DNA of 64,000 nucleotides from DATIUV01 sp049322755 (GCA_049322755.1 JBMOQX010000046.1:1-64000); one strand, 5' to 3'; positions 1 to 8,937 are shown, numbered from the stretch's first letter. The notes: generated by a model from the sequence alone, not told the origin. Translations and numbers: made by a program.

Positions 1-2150
1 CCAGCGTCCTGTTCATGGACATCGTCGAATACAGCACGCGCCCGGTTTCCGAGCAGATGGCGGTCAAGCAGCTGTTCAACGACCTGGTGGCGGACCTGAT
101 CCGCGACATCGCCGACCAGGACAAGGTGGTGGTGGACACCGGCGACGGCGCCGCGGTGAGTTTCCTCGGCGACCCGGAAGACGCGTTCGTGGCGGCCACC
201 AAACTGAGCGACGCCCTCTACGGCACCACCCGCGAGCGCTACAGGGACCTGCAGGTGCGCATCGGCATCAACCTGGGTCCGCTCAAGGTGGTGCGCGACA
301 TGCGCGACCAGGTCAACCTCGTCGGCGACGGCATCAACGACGCGCAGCGGGTGATGGCGTTCGCCCAGCCCAACCAGATTCTGGCCTCGCGCGCGTTCTA
401 CGACGTCGTTGCGCGGCTGTCACCGGACTACGCCAACCGCTTCCGCTACCTCGGGCTGCGCAAGGACAAACACGGCCGCGATCACCAGATCTACGAGTGG
501 AGCACGCCGGCGGCGGTCGAATTCCAGGCGATGTTGGCGAGCGAGGCGCCGTCCGGCGGCGCCAAGACCGACGACCTGAGCGGACTCGCGGCGCTGGGCA
601 TCAACGTCGGCGACGACCTGAAGCTGTTCAATCCCGAGACGACGCAGCAGCTTCCGAGCGCCGCGGAAATCGAAAAACAGCTGGAGCGGGAGGCCCAGGA
701 ACGGGCGCGCCAGCAAGAGGAAGAGGAGAAGCGCCGGACCGAAGAGGAGGCGCGGCGCAAACGCGAGGAGGACGAGCGGGCACGACAGGAGGAGCTGCTG
801 GCGGCCCAGGCCGAGGCCGACCGCCAGATGTGGGAACAGGCGCAAGCGCGGCCGGCGCCGCCCCCGCCGCCGCCCATCGGCGAGAGCACCTTTCCGGCCG
901 CGCCCGGCACACCGCACGCCGAGGCGCCGGTGGCCCCCCGGCGGCGCCGGCGCAAGGTGCCGGTCGCCAGAATCGCGGTCACCGCCGTGCTGGCGGTGAT
1001 TGCCGGCGCCATCGGCCTCGCCCACGTGGTCCCGTTGGAATTCGCGCGCAGCGCCGCCGAGACGGCCCTCACCGCCCGTGTCGGCGAGCCGGTCGGCATC
1101 GACAGCGCCCAGGGTTCGTTGTTCCCGCCGCAGCTCACGCTCCGAGGCATCCGCGTCGGGGCCGACGGGGCGCTGACCGCCGAGAGCGCGACGCTGCCGG
1201 GCATCTCGGGGCTGCTGGGCGATGTCGGCGAGCTCAAGCGCATGCGCATCGAGAAAGTCAAGGTGAGCGAATCCGGCGTGCGCAAGCTGGCGAAATGGAA
1301 TGCCGGCGGCACCGGCGCCGCGCTGCCCGTGGAAGCGATCGAGCTGCGCAATGTCACGCTGTCGCTTGCGGACGTCGCGGTGCCGGCCTTCGACGGCGAG
1401 CTCTCGATGGCCGCCGACGGCAAGGTGCAGCGCATCGACGTGCGCAGCACCGACGGCAGGATCAACGGCCAGCTGACGCCGGCTGGCGGCGGCCTGACGA
1501 TCCAGGCCAGTGCCCAGACCTGGAAGCTGCCGCTGGGCGCGCCGCTGACTTTCGACAATCTCCAGGTGAAAGCCACCGCGACGCCCGGGCGCCTGGACGT
1601 GGAGCGGTTCGACGGGCTGCTGTTCGGCGGGCGCACCGTGGGCAAGGGCGCGATCACCTGGGACAACAGCTGGGTGTTCTCCGGCGACGCCGAACTCACG
1701 GCGGTGGACAGTGAGGCCCTGCTGGGGGCCTATCTCGGCGCAGCGCCGATCGCCGGCGCGCTGCGCACCAGGCTCGCGCTGGCGATGCGTGGTGACAGCC
1801 TCAAGGGCCTGTTCGGCGCGCCGCAGGCGAGCGGTGACTTCACGATCGAGCGCGGCGCGCTCAACAGCATCGACCTGTCCAAGGCGCTGCGCACCGGTGC
1901 GCGGGAAGGCGCCCGCGGTCAGACCAAGTTCACCGACCTGACCGGCACGATGGCGCTGGCGCAGAACCGCTACGCGTTCACCAACCTCAAACTGGCGGCG
2001 GGACTGCTCTCGGCGGCGGGCGCCGTCGAGGTGGCGCCGGACCAGTCGCTCTCCGGCCGCCTCAACGTGGAGATCGCCTCTGCCGCGAACCCGCTGCACG
2101 GGGCGCTGACGGTGGGCGGGACCGCCGTAGCGCCGATGGTGCGCCCCTAG
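1..2150 (+). CDS. Class III nucleotide cyclase domain fused to an AsmA-like region, 5' end outside the window
   Basis: The frame is open from base 3, so the true start lies upstream; the cyclase core begins at the edge (SVLFMDIVEYS). Counting from the first visible Met (base 15): cyclase domain about 1-165, with metal Asp2, a DTGDGA segment around Asp44, and GDGINDAQR at 104-112 supplying the transition-state Asn108 and Arg112. A charged Glu/Arg helix (about 215-275), a Pro-rich linker (279-308), an Arg-rich stop and one membrane segment (about 317-340) follow, then about 370 residues resembling AsmA-type proteins. The cyclase would be cytoplasmic and the AsmA part periplasmic. The Lys that normally reads the purine base is not at its usual place (Val40), so substrate is uncertain. 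Stop codons overlap with the convergent PEBP gene. Confidence 0.8.
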   Translation, partial: SVLFMDIVEYSTRPVSEQMAVKQLFNDLVADLIRDIADQDKVVVDTGDGAAVSFLGDPEDAFVAATKLSDALYGTTRERYRDLQVRIGINLGPLKVVRDMRDQVNLVGDGINDAQRVMAFAQPNQILASRAFYDVVARLSPDYANRFRYLGLRKDKHGRDHQIYEWSTPAAVEFQAMLASEAPSGGAKTDDLSGLAALGINVGDDLKLFNPETTQQLPSAAEIEKQLEREAQERARQQEEEEKRRTEEEARRKREEDERARQEELLAAQAEADRQMWEQAQARPAPPPPPPIGESTFPAAPGTPHAEAPVAPRRRRRKVPVARIAVTAVLAVIAGAIGLAHVVPLEFARSAAETALTARVGEPVGIDSAQGSLFPPQLTLRGIRVGADGALTAESATLPGISGLLGDVGELKRMRIEKVKVSESGVRKLAKWNAGGTGAALPVEAIELRNVTLSLADVAVPAFDGELSMAADGKVQRIDVRSTDGRINGQLTPAGGGLTIQASAQTWKLPLGAPLTFDNLQVKATATPGRLDVERFDGLLFGGRTVGKGAITWDNSWVFSGDAELTAVDSEALLGAYLGAAPIAGALRTRLALAMRGDSLKGLFGAPQASGDFTIERGALNSIDLSKALRTGAREGARGQTKFTDLTGTMALAQNRYAFTNLKLAAGLLSAAGAVEVAPDQSLSGRLNVEIASAANPLHGALTVGGTAVAPMVRP

Positions 2151-2776
2151 GGCTGGATGCCCGGATTGAGGCTGTAGAGGCCGGTCAGCGTCGCCTGCCC
2201 GAGCACGTGGCCTTCGATGGCCTTGCGCACGTCGGCGCCGTTGAACACGCCCTCCACCGGGCAGCGCGCCACGTCCAGCGCGTAGAGCGTGAAGACGTAA
2301 TGGTGGACGATGGAATCGTTCCACGGCGGGCACGGCCCGTCATAGCCGAAGTACTGCCCCTCCATGTCCTTGTCGCCGGCGAACCAGGCGGTGTAGTCGT
2401 TCAGCCCCTGGCGCGTGCCCCGCGGCCCGTCGGGCCCGGGCTTGCCGCGGGGGGTCACGCCGTCCGAGAACTCCCCCTTGTAGATCGGCATCGAATCCGC
2501 CGGCAGGTCCACCAGGACCCAGTGGAAGAAATCGACCCGCGGCAGGTCGGCGGGAATGGTGCGGCCCTCCTGGTTCACGTCGTCGGGCCGGCTGGGCACG
2601 TCGCAGTCGTGGCAGATCAGCGCCAGCGATTTCGTTCCCGGCGGCAGGTCGCTCCAGGACAGGTCCGGGTTGCGATTCGCCGCCAGCGCTACGTGGGCTT
2701 CCGGATCGGTGGTGCCGAATGCGTTCTCGCTCGGGATCCGCTGGTGATCGGTGAAGCAGGCGCTGGTGAGCTTCAC
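2147..2776 (-). CDS. YbhB/YbcL-type PEBP (Raf kinase inhibitor-like) protein
   Basis: A 209-residue protein of the phosphatidylethanolamine-binding protein family. Family features are the segment NPDLSWSDLPPGTKSLAL, a CHDCDVPS stretch, and FFHWVLVDLP leading into the anion-binding pocket; near the C terminus YVFTLYALD is typical. The start chosen is GTG at 2776, which has GAGGAGG just upstream; a longer reading from 2866 lacks family similarity at its N terminus. The role of bacterial PEBPs is poorly known. No signal peptide is visible, so it should be cytoplasmic. The 216 bases between it and dtd hold no gene I can support. Confidence 0.85.
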   Translation of the reverse strand: MKLTSACFTDHQRIPSENAFGTTDPEAHVALAANRNPDLSWSDLPPGTKSLALICHDCDVPSRPDDVNQEGRTIPADLPRVDFFHWVLVDLPADSMPIYKGEFSDGVTPRGKPGPDGPRGTRQGLNDYTAWFAGDKDMEGQYFGYDGPCPPWNDSIVHHYVFTLYALDVARCPVEGVFNGADVRKAIEGHVLGQATLTGLYSLNPGIQP

Positions 2777-2992
2777 GGTGCCCTCCTCTGAGGATGATGG
2801 ATTAACCGAAATCCGCCCGCCGTCGCGGCGGCTGCCCCGGGAAGGGCAGCGCGCGCCGCGCTGCACCCCAGCTCGCCCCGGCGCTCTCCGGCAGGGGCCG
2901 TGCCGGCAGCGGCGCCGGACCGGTCAGCGGGCGCATCGCCGCGCTGGGCTCCGCCGGTCGAGCCGGTATTTAATCGTGGCGAGGTGCCCCAG

Positions 2993-3460
2993 TCAACGCG
3001 CCGGCGGGTTCCGCGCGGGCGGCGCGGTGCGCAGCCAGAACGTCACCGGACCGTCGTTCACCAGCATCACCTGCATGGAGGCGCCGAAGCGCCCGCTTGC
3101 CACGGGCCGGTGCGCGGCGCGCGCCAGTTCCACCAGCCGGCCGAAAAGCCGCTCTCCGGCCTCGGGAGGCGCCGCCGACGTGAAGCTGGCGCGCGTGCCT
3201 TTGGCCGTGTCCGCGGCCAGCGTGAACTGCGGCACCAGCAGCAGGCCGCCGCCCACATCACGGACGCTGCGATTCATGCGGCCTTCGGCGTCGGGAAACA
3301 CGCGATAGTCGAGCAGGCGCTGCAGCAGCCGCGCGGCTTCGGTGTCGGTGTCGTCGCGTTCGACCCCGACCAGCGCCAGGACGCCGCGGCCGATTTCGCC
3401 CACGGTCTCGCCGGCGACCTCCACCCGCGCGCCCGACACACGCTGCAGCAGCCCGATCAA
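2993..3460 (-). CDS. dtd: D-aminoacyl-tRNA deacylase
   Basis: 155 residues, the usual length for DTD, which removes D-amino acids (and glycine) mischarged on tRNA. The start is TTG at 3460 giving MIGLLQRVSGARVEV, the standard DTD N terminus; no ATG or GTG fits. The cross-subunit Gly-cisPro motif is present as NDGPVT (GPVT at 137-140). The other active-site motif reads PQFTL (77-81) rather than the more common SQFTL. The TTG has only a weak ribosome-binding site. It lies 40 bases downstream of the first Sel1 gene on the same strand, so co-transcription is possible. Confidence 0.9.
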   Translation of the reverse strand: MIGLLQRVSGARVEVAGETVGEIGRGVLALVGVERDDTDTEAARLLQRLLDYRVFPDAEGRMNRSVRDVGGGLLLVPQFTLAADTAKGTRASFTSAAPPEAGERLFGRLVELARAAHRPVASGRFGASMQVMLVNDGPVTFWLRTAPPARNPPAR

Positions 3461-3500
3461 GACCGGCGTCGGGGGCGTCCGCGGGCACCGCGCCGGCCCA

Positions 3501-4133
3501 CTACCAGCCCGACGCCATGCGCCGCGGCTTCCAGTCCTCCACGGCCGCCGCGAGCTGCTCCAGCTTGGCGGCGTCGAGCTGGCCCGCGGCCTGCTCCTTG
3601 ATCTGGCCGGCCTGCTCCTTCTGCTCCCGGTCGAGATCGAATTTGTTCTCCACCAGCGTGCCCCAGAAATAGGCCGCTTCGGGATCGACCGGCTGCTCCG
3701 GAGAAGCATACAGCCGCGCCAGCTCGAACTGCGCCATGGTATGACCCTGCTCGGCCGCGCGCGCCAGCCACTTGGCCGCCTGCCTGGTGTCCTTGGCCGT
3801 GCCCCTGCCCTCCAGGTACATCATGCCGGCGGCGTACTGGGCCCTCGGCACGCCGAGCTTGTGCCAGTTGCGCGCATACCACGCGCGCCCCGCCCGCTCG
3901 AACAGTTTCAGCGCGCGCTCGTGATCCTGCGCAACCTCCCTGCCGTCGCGGTACAGGACACCGAGTTCGTAACCCGCCACTACGTTGCCCCAGTTCAGTT
4001 CGCGCTCCAGCTGGCGCACCATCTCCGCGGGGTCGGAAATCCTGAGCGCGGCTTCCGCCCGATCCGTCAGTTCGTCGGCGTGCGCCGCGGCGGCGGCAAG
4101 CAGCGCGATCAAGGTCAGCGGCAGACGTTTCAT
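3501..4133 (-). CDS. Secreted Sel1-repeat (TPR-like) protein, copy 1
   Basis: 210 residues starting at ATG 4133 behind AGGAGG. An N-terminal signal peptide (MKRLPLTLIALLAAAAAHA) predicts export to the periplasm. The body contains Sel1-like helical repeats: GYELGVLYRDGREVAQD, AQYAAGMMYLEGRGTAKD and AQFELARLYAS, the usual pattern for protein-protein contact. A paralogue lies directly upstream (4336-4965) and both end in a W-x-PRRM motif. Specific partners are unknown. Confidence 0.8.
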   Translation of the reverse strand: MKRLPLTLIALLAAAAAHADELTDRAEAALRISDPAEMVRQLERELNWGNVVAGYELGVLYRDGREVAQDHERALKLFERAGRAWYARNWHKLGVPRAQYAAGMMYLEGRGTAKDTRQAAKWLARAAEQGHTMAQFELARLYASPEQPVDPEAAYFWGTLVENKFDLDREQKEQAGQIKEQAAGQLDAAKLEQLAAAVEDWKPRRMASGW

Positions 4134-4164
4134 GGCTTTCCCTCCTCGCTTGGCGCCCCGGGGC

Positions 4165-4184
4165 GGCGCCCGTGCACGGGCGCC
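4165..4184. repeat. 20-bp perfect palindrome between the two Sel1 genes
   Basis: The sequence from 4165 to 4184 equals its own reverse complement and lies in the 202-base gap between the tandem paralogues, 31 bases upstream of the downstream gene's start. There is no T-run, so it is not a standard terminator; it could be a processing hairpin or operator. Confidence 0.6.
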
Positions 4185-4335
4185 GCGAGCTCCGGCCCAC
4201 GCATCGTCAGACACGCTCAGGCGCGAATCGATCCCGGTCGGCACGCTATGCGTCCCGACCGCCGGCGGCGCCGGCACCCCTGCGCGCCGCCGCGAAATTC
4301 GCCTGGCGGCGGATTCGGGTCACGCCGTACCGGGC

Positions 4336-4965
4336 CTAGAGCATCCGGCGCGGCGACCAGCCCTCGGCCTGTTGCTTGACGCGATCCGACTCGGCGGCAC
4401 CGATGGCGCCGCGCGCCCTTGCCTGAACGGCCGCCGCCGCTTCCTTCTCTTCCTTGCCGAGGTCGAACTGGTTGCCGGCGACGGAGGCCCAGAAGAAGGC
4501 CTGCGTCATGTCCTTGCCGGGGCTGTCGGTCGCGTAGAACTCGGCCAGCCGCAACTGCGCGCGGCCGTGGCCCTGCTCGGCGGCGCGGCGCAGCCATTTC
4601 GCCGCCACCTCGGCGTCCTGCGTGGTGCCTTCACCCTTCAGGTACTGCAACCCCGCCTCGTACTGGGCGCCGGGAACCCCCAGCTTGAACTGGTAGCGCG
4701 CGACCCAGTCCTTGCCGGCCCGCGTGAAGTACGCTAGCGCCCTGGCGGGATCCTTGGGGACGCCCTCGCCTTTCCGGTACATCAGGCCCAGGTGATACGT
4801 CGCGAGCACGTTGCCCCAGCCGTCTTCCCGCTCCAGCTGGGCGACGATCTCCTGCGGCGTGGATTTTTTCAACGCCTGATCGACACGGTCCTTGAGATCG
4901 CCCTGCGCCAGCGCCGACGCGGCGATGCAGAGCGCGGCGAGCAAACCGCCGACGATTCGCTTCAT
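4336..4965 (-). CDS. Secreted Sel1-repeat (TPR-like) protein, copy 2
   Basis: 209 residues with signal peptide (cleavage likely after SALA), ATG at 4965 preceded by GGAGG. Sel1 repeats are seen as TYHLGLMYRKGEGVPKD, AQYEAGLQYLKGEGTTQD and AQLRLAEFYAT. It aligns along its whole length with the 3501-4133 product, including WGNV, KLGVP and the C-terminal W-x-PRRM, so the pair arose by tandem duplication. Likely periplasmic scaffold or adaptor; function not assignable. Confidence 0.8.
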   Translation of the reverse strand: MKRIVGGLLAALCIAASALAQGDLKDRVDQALKKSTPQEIVAQLEREDGWGNVLATYHLGLMYRKGEGVPKDPARALAYFTRAGKDWVARYQFKLGVPGAQYEAGLQYLKGEGTTQDAEVAAKWLRRAAEQGHGRAQLRLAEFYATDSPGKDMTQAFFWASVAGNQFDLGKEEKEAAAAVQARARGAIGAAESDRVKQQAEGWSPRRML

Positions 4966-5125
4966 GATTGACCCTCCTCCTGTCCCGCGATGCGTCGCGC
5001 CCGGCGCCGCGCGCCGGCGTACGCATCCGCTCGTTGCTATCCGACCCCGCTCGCCCCGCGCGCCGCCCCCCGCCCTTCCCCGGCGCCGCGATCGCAGGAT
5101 CGTTGGCGCATCTGGCGCCGCTCAG

Positions 5126-5148
5126 GGGCGCCGGTTTCGCCGGCGCCC
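5126..5148 (-). repeat. Inverted repeat downstream of the 93-aa gene
   Basis: A 9-bp perfect GC stem with a 5-nt loop starts five bases after the stop of the 93-residue gene. It lacks a T-run, so it would be a weak terminator or an mRNA 3'-end protector. Confidence 0.45.
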
Positions 5149-5152
5149 GCGC

Positions 5153-5434
5153 TCAGTGGTCTTCGAGGCGGGTGAACGTGTCTTCGGCCGGTTCGCCGGT
5201 TTCCGGCTCGATCCATTCGGAGATGCCGAGCTCGGCTTCGACCTCTTCCAGCGATTCGTCGGGAGTGAGCTCGCTCTCGTTGGCGAACTCCATGTCCCGG
5301 ACCGCCTCCCAGAGCGTGGGAAACGGTCCGTACTCGGCCTCGGTTTCCTTGTCCTGCCAGTAGAAACCGTCGGGGCGCTCGATGACCCGCGTCGTGTCGT
5401 AGTCGGCGGGGGTGCTGGGGATCGGTTGCGGCAT
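5153..5434 (-). CDS. Small acidic protein of unknown function
   Basis: 93 residues, strongly acidic (many Glu/Asp), ATG at 5434 preceded by GGAGG-like sequence. It contains DGFYWQDKETEAEYGPFPTLWEAV, a compact aromatic segment that looks like a small conserved domain, then an acidic tail. No signal peptide or membrane segment. I do not recognise a function. Codon use matches its neighbours. Confidence 0.65.
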   Translation of the reverse strand: MPQPIPSTPADYDTTRVIERPDGFYWQDKETEAEYGPFPTLWEAVRDMEFANESELTPDESLEEVEAELGISEWIEPETGEPAEDTFTRLEDH

Positions 5435-5501
5435 GAGAGCCTCCTGTGCCTGCGGTGGCCGTCGGTGGTATCAAAACACCCTGAGCCGGGATTTGCAACC
5501 C

Positions 5502-6263
5502 TCAATTACACCCGGCGCGCGCGCCGCGCAGCCGCCGCGCCAACGCCGCCACCAGCGCCGCGGCGTCCGCGGGCGCGCCGCCTGCGTCGGTGTTGTCGAA
5601 GAACGCGAGGATCGCGCGCCCCTCCCGCCACCAGCGCGCCGCCTTCGCCGCCCACGCCGCGATCTCCGCCGCGCCGTAGCGCGAGCGATACGTGACGCGA
5701 TGGCCGTGGAGGCGCAGGTAGACGAGATCGCCGCTCACCGCGTCCCACAGCGGCCAGTCGGCGGCGTCGGACTGGCAGATGGCGACACCGCGCTCCGCCA
5801 GTCTCTCCGCCACCTCCGGGACGAACCACGAGCGATGGCGGAATTCCACCGCGTGCCGCGCGTGCGGCCAGAGCGCGAGCCGCGCGAGGAAACCCTCCAG
5901 ACGCGAGTCGTCACGACGCAGCGAGCGCGGCAGCTGCCACAGCACGGCCGCCAGCCGCTCGCCCAGCGCGGCTGCGCCCTCGCGCTGGCGCGCGAGCGAC
6001 GCCTCGTCGAAGTCGAGCCGCTTGACGTGGGTGAGGTAGCGATGGGCCTTGACCGCGAACCGGAACCCGGCCGGCGTCTGCGCGATCCAGCGGCGGTAAG
6101 TCTCGGCGCGCACCTCGCGGTAGAACGACGCGTTGATTTCCACCGCATTGAAGCGCCGCGCGTAGTGCGCCAGCCAGCGGGACCGCGGCACGCCCGCGTA
6201 GAACCCGCCGGCCCAGGCGGCGTAGTTCCAGCCGCTGGTGCCGACGTAAAACTCGCCGCTCAC
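5502..6263 (-). CDS. DUF72 (YecE-like) family protein
   Basis: 253 residues with DUF72 hallmarks: FYVGTSGWNYAAW at the N terminus, FNAVEINASFYR, FRFAVKAHRYLTH, AVEFRHRSWF, YLRLHGH and a C-terminal ILAFFDNTDAGGAPADA. The fold is a TIM-barrel-like domain; biochemical function is not established. The start is GTG at 6263, overlapping the upstream gene's TGA by four bases (GTGA), so the two are translationally coupled. Confidence 0.85.
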   Translation of the reverse strand: MSGEFYVGTSGWNYAAWAGGFYAGVPRSRWLAHYARRFNAVEINASFYREVRAETYRRWIAQTPAGFRFAVKAHRYLTHVKRLDFDEASLARQREGAAALGERLAAVLWQLPRSLRRDDSRLEGFLARLALWPHARHAVEFRHRSWFVPEVAERLAERGVAICQSDAADWPLWDAVSGDLVYLRLHGHRVTYRSRYGAAEIAAWAAKAARWWREGRAILAFFDNTDAGGAPADAAALVAALARRLRGARAGCN

Positions 6264-6982
6264 CGCGCGCCGCCCGCGGGCGCCAGCAGACCCAGCTCGG
6301 CGCCGGTCGCGGTGAGACGCCGGCACTGGCCGGGCGTCAGCGCGGTGCTGCCCGGATCGGTCTCGTCGCGCATGAGGTTGCCGGGCGCGTCGACGTGCTC
6401 GCCGCTGTCCATCAGCACGTGGGCCAGTTCGTGGGCCAGCGCGACACCCGGATCGCGCGCGCTCTCGATGATCCAGACCGTGTGCGCCAGCTCGGGGCGC
6501 GAGGCGCTGTTGCCGCGGCCGATGGCCTCGGCGTCGAAGGCGATGCGCTGGCGCGTGTCGCGCACGAAATACAGCGTCGGCTTGGGGAACGGCAGGCGCC
6601 CCGCGAGGTCGCGTCCCACCGCCGTCGAGAAGTCCGCGTAGCGCTCCGGACCGTCGACCCGGTGCAGCGAGGCCCGCGCCACGCGCACGCCGCATTGCGC
6701 AAGAATCTCCGCCGTCTCGCGCAGCGCCGCGATAGCCCGCTCGTCGGTCCAGCGGCTGCGCCCCATCACCACCAGTGTCGGCGTCACATCCCAGCGCGCG
6801 GCGGCCGGCACGGCACCGGCGTAGATCTCGTCCGCGGCGAGCAAGCGGGTCGCGGTGACCCGCGGCGCTTCGCCGGCGAACGCGGATGCCGCCGCCAGCA
6901 GCAGCACCGCCGCCGCGGTGGCGCTAGGCGGCAGCAGCGCGCGGCGGACGAAAATACGAGGTATCCGCATAGAAGCCGGCAT
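6260..6982 (-). CDS. Exported zinc-metalloprotease-like protein
   Basis: 240 residues with a long signal peptide ending near AFA (residue 36), so probably periplasmic. The key motif is HELAH (184-188) followed by GEH (194-196) and NLM (202-204). HExxH plus a third His and a later Met resembles a metzincin zinc site, though the spacing to the third ligand is two residues longer than the classical form. Family not recognised. Alternative start ATG at 6970. It overlaps the upstream DUF3025 gene by about 59 bases and the downstream DUF72 gene by four. Confidence 0.7.
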   Translation of the reverse strand: MPASMRIPRIFVRRALLPPSATAAAVLLLAAASAFAGEAPRVTATRLLAADEIYAGAVPAAARWDVTPTLVVMGRSRWTDERAIAALRETAEILAQCGVRVARASLHRVDGPERYADFSTAVGRDLAGRLPFPKPTLYFVRDTRQRIAFDAEAIGRGNSASRPELAHTVWIIESARDPGVALAHELAHVLMDSGEHVDAPGNLMRDETDPGSTALTPGQCRRLTATGAELGLLAPAGGAR

Positions 6983-7784
6983 CCGCGTTGCGCGCCCACC
7001 ATCCCGGAACGCCCAGGACCGGCACCGGGGTCAGCGCCGCGCGCAACGCGGCGCCATCGCCCTGGAGCAGCCGCTGCGCCAGGTCCGCGTCGAGCCGGGC
7101 GATCAGCGCCGTCCCGGGCTGCGCCAGCATTGCCGGCTCCACCGGCAAGATCCAGCCGTGGCCGGTCATGCCGACGAAGGGGGCCAGCGCCTTCTCCATC
7201 AAGCCGTGGCCGAGCAGGAAGAAGCGCATGCCCGCCTGCACCTGCGCGCGGCGTTCCCAGAACAGCGCCGGCCACTGGCGGCCGCGCAGCAACTCCGCCA
7301 GCGCCGGTTCGGCGCACGCCACGATCACGCCGGACTCGTCCAGCAGCGTGAGCGCGTCGCGCAGCCGGCCGCGGCTGCCGCGGGCCGATGCCGGGCCGTG
7401 CCGCGCGCCGCTCAGGCTTTCAAAGTGGCGCGCGTTGAGCGCCGCCTTGACGCGCGGGAACAGGCACCAGGCAAACGCGTTGAGCACGTCGTGCCAGCAC
7501 CGCGGCCGCGTCTCGATCTCACCGGCCAGCCAGGCGCGCTGTTCGTATCCGTCCTCGAAGCGCGCGCGCCGCACCAGTGGCGGAACGAACGCCACCGGCT
7601 GGCCGCGCGTGTTGCTCACGCCACGGCCATTGGACAGCCGGTTCAGCACCGCCAGGTCCGGCCAGCCCCGCACCAGTTCCGGCGCCTCCCGCCACAGTGC
7701 GGCGAGCGGCGCCAGCATCGGCGAGCGCTGCGGCAGGGCGCCGTCCCACGGCAGGCGCCCGCTGTTCGGATTTCGGCGATCCAT
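6924..7784 (-). CDS. DUF3025 family protein
   Basis: 286 residues from ATG 7784. Matches the DUF3025 pattern common in beta- and gammaproteobacteria: FVPPLVRRARFEDGYEQR, then WHDVLNAFAWCLFPRVK with following ALNARHF, and a C-terminal FFLLGHGLMEKALAPFVGMTGH. Function unknown. First gene of a three-gene minus-strand unit (DUF3025, metalloprotease-like, DUF72), with overlapping reading frames. It diverges from the FAD oxidoreductase gene. Confidence 0.85.
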   Translation of the reverse strand: MDRRNPNSGRLPWDGALPQRSPMLAPLAALWREAPELVRGWPDLAVLNRLSNGRGVSNTRGQPVAFVPPLVRRARFEDGYEQRAWLAGEIETRPRCWHDVLNAFAWCLFPRVKAALNARHFESLSGARHGPASARGSRGRLRDALTLLDESGVIVACAEPALAELLRGRQWPALFWERRAQVQAGMRFFLLGHGLMEKALAPFVGMTGHGWILPVEPAMLAQPGTALIARLDADLAQRLLQGDGAALRAALTPVPVLGVPGWWARNADAGFYADTSYFRPPRAAAA

Positions 7785-7830
7785 GACTCGGCTAATATAG
7801 CTTGCTTTGCAACGGGACCGGGCAGGCGGG

Positions 7831-8937
7831 GTGGAACGGGTCGACTGCGCCGTAATCGGCGCCGGTGTGGTGGGACTCGCGGTGGCGCGCGAGCTGGCGC
7901 TTGCCGGCCGCGAAGTGATCGTGCTGGAGCGGGCCGAGGCCATCGGCACCGAGACCAGCTCGCGCAATTCCGAGGTGATCCACGCCGGCATCTATTACCC
8001 GCCCGGCAGCCTCAAGGCGCGGCTGTGCGTCGAAGGCAAACACCTGCTCTACCGTTACTGCGCCGAGCGTGGCATCGCCCATGCGCGCCTCGGCAAGCTG
8101 CTGGTGGCCACCGCGCCCGCCGAGATCCCCGCGCTCGAGCGCTACGCGCGCACCGCCGCCGCCAACGGGGTCGGCGACCTGGCGTGGCTCAGCGCCGCCC
8201 AGGTGGCCGAGCTCGAGCCGGCGGTGCGCTGCGTCGCCGCGCTGCACTCGCCCTCCACCGGCATCGTCGACAGCCATGGCCTGATGCTGGCGCTGGAAGG
8301 CGACGCTGCAAACGTCGGCGCGGTGGTGGTGCTGCGCACCACGGTGGAGCGCGGCGTGGCGAGCGGCGACGGCATCGACCTGGAAGTGGGCGGCGCCGAG
8401 CGCATGGCGATCCGCTGCCGCGGCGTGGTGAACTGCGCCGGCCTCGAAGCGCCGCAGGTGGCGCGCTCCATCGCCGGCGTGCCGCCGGAGCGCGTGCCGC
8501 GCGCCTTCTACGCCAAGGGGCACTACTTCACGCTGGCGGGGCGCTCGCCGTTCCGCCGGCTGATCTACCCCATGGCGGAAGCCGGCGGACTCGGTGTCCA
8601 CGTCACGCTGGACCTGGCGGGACAGGCGCGCTTCGGGCCCGACGTGGCATGGATCGACGCCGTGGATTACGCGTTCGATCATGACCGCGCCGAGCGCTTC
8701 TATGCAGCCATCCGCCGCTACTACCCGGGGCTGGCCGACGGCGCGCTGCAGCCGGGCTACACCGGCGTGCGCCCCAAGATCGCGGGGCCGGGGGCGCCGG
8801 CGGCGGATTTCGTCATCCAGGGTCCCGCCGCGCACGGCGTGGCCGGGCTGGTGAACCTGTTCGGGATCGAGTCGCCCGGACTGACCGCTGCGCTGGCGAT
8901 CGCGCGGGAAGTGTCCGCGCAGCTGGCGCCGGTCTAG
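7831..8937 (+). CDS. FAD-dependent oxidoreductase, L-2-hydroxyglutarate oxidase (LhgO) type
   Basis: 368 residues. The N-terminal dinucleotide-binding motif is VIGAGVVGLAVARELA (GAGVVG at 10-15), followed by ETSSRNSEVIHAGIYYP, the family's flavin-contact segment, and a C-terminal NLFGIESPGLTAALAIA. Members oxidise 2-hydroxy acids such as L-2-hydroxyglutarate using FAD and passing electrons to quinone or oxygen; the exact substrate here is inferred. The start is set at GTG 7831, because the frame upstream (TTG 7807) lies next to a -10-like TAATAT at 7793-7798. Confidence 0.8.
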   Translation: MERVDCAVIGAGVVGLAVARELALAGREVIVLERAEAIGTETSSRNSEVIHAGIYYPPGSLKARLCVEGKHLLYRYCAERGIAHARLGKLLVATAPAEIPALERYARTAAANGVGDLAWLSAAQVAELEPAVRCVAALHSPSTGIVDSHGLMLALEGDAANVGAVVVLRTTVERGVASGDGIDLEVGGAERMAIRCRGVVNCAGLEAPQVARSIAGVPPERVPRAFYAKGHYFTLAGRSPFRRLIYPMAEAGGLGVHVTLDLAGQARFGPDVAWIDAVDYAFDHDRAERFYAAIRRYYPGLADGALQPGYTGVRPKIAGPGAPAADFVIQGPAAHGVAGLVNLFGIESPGLTAALAIAREVSAQLAPV

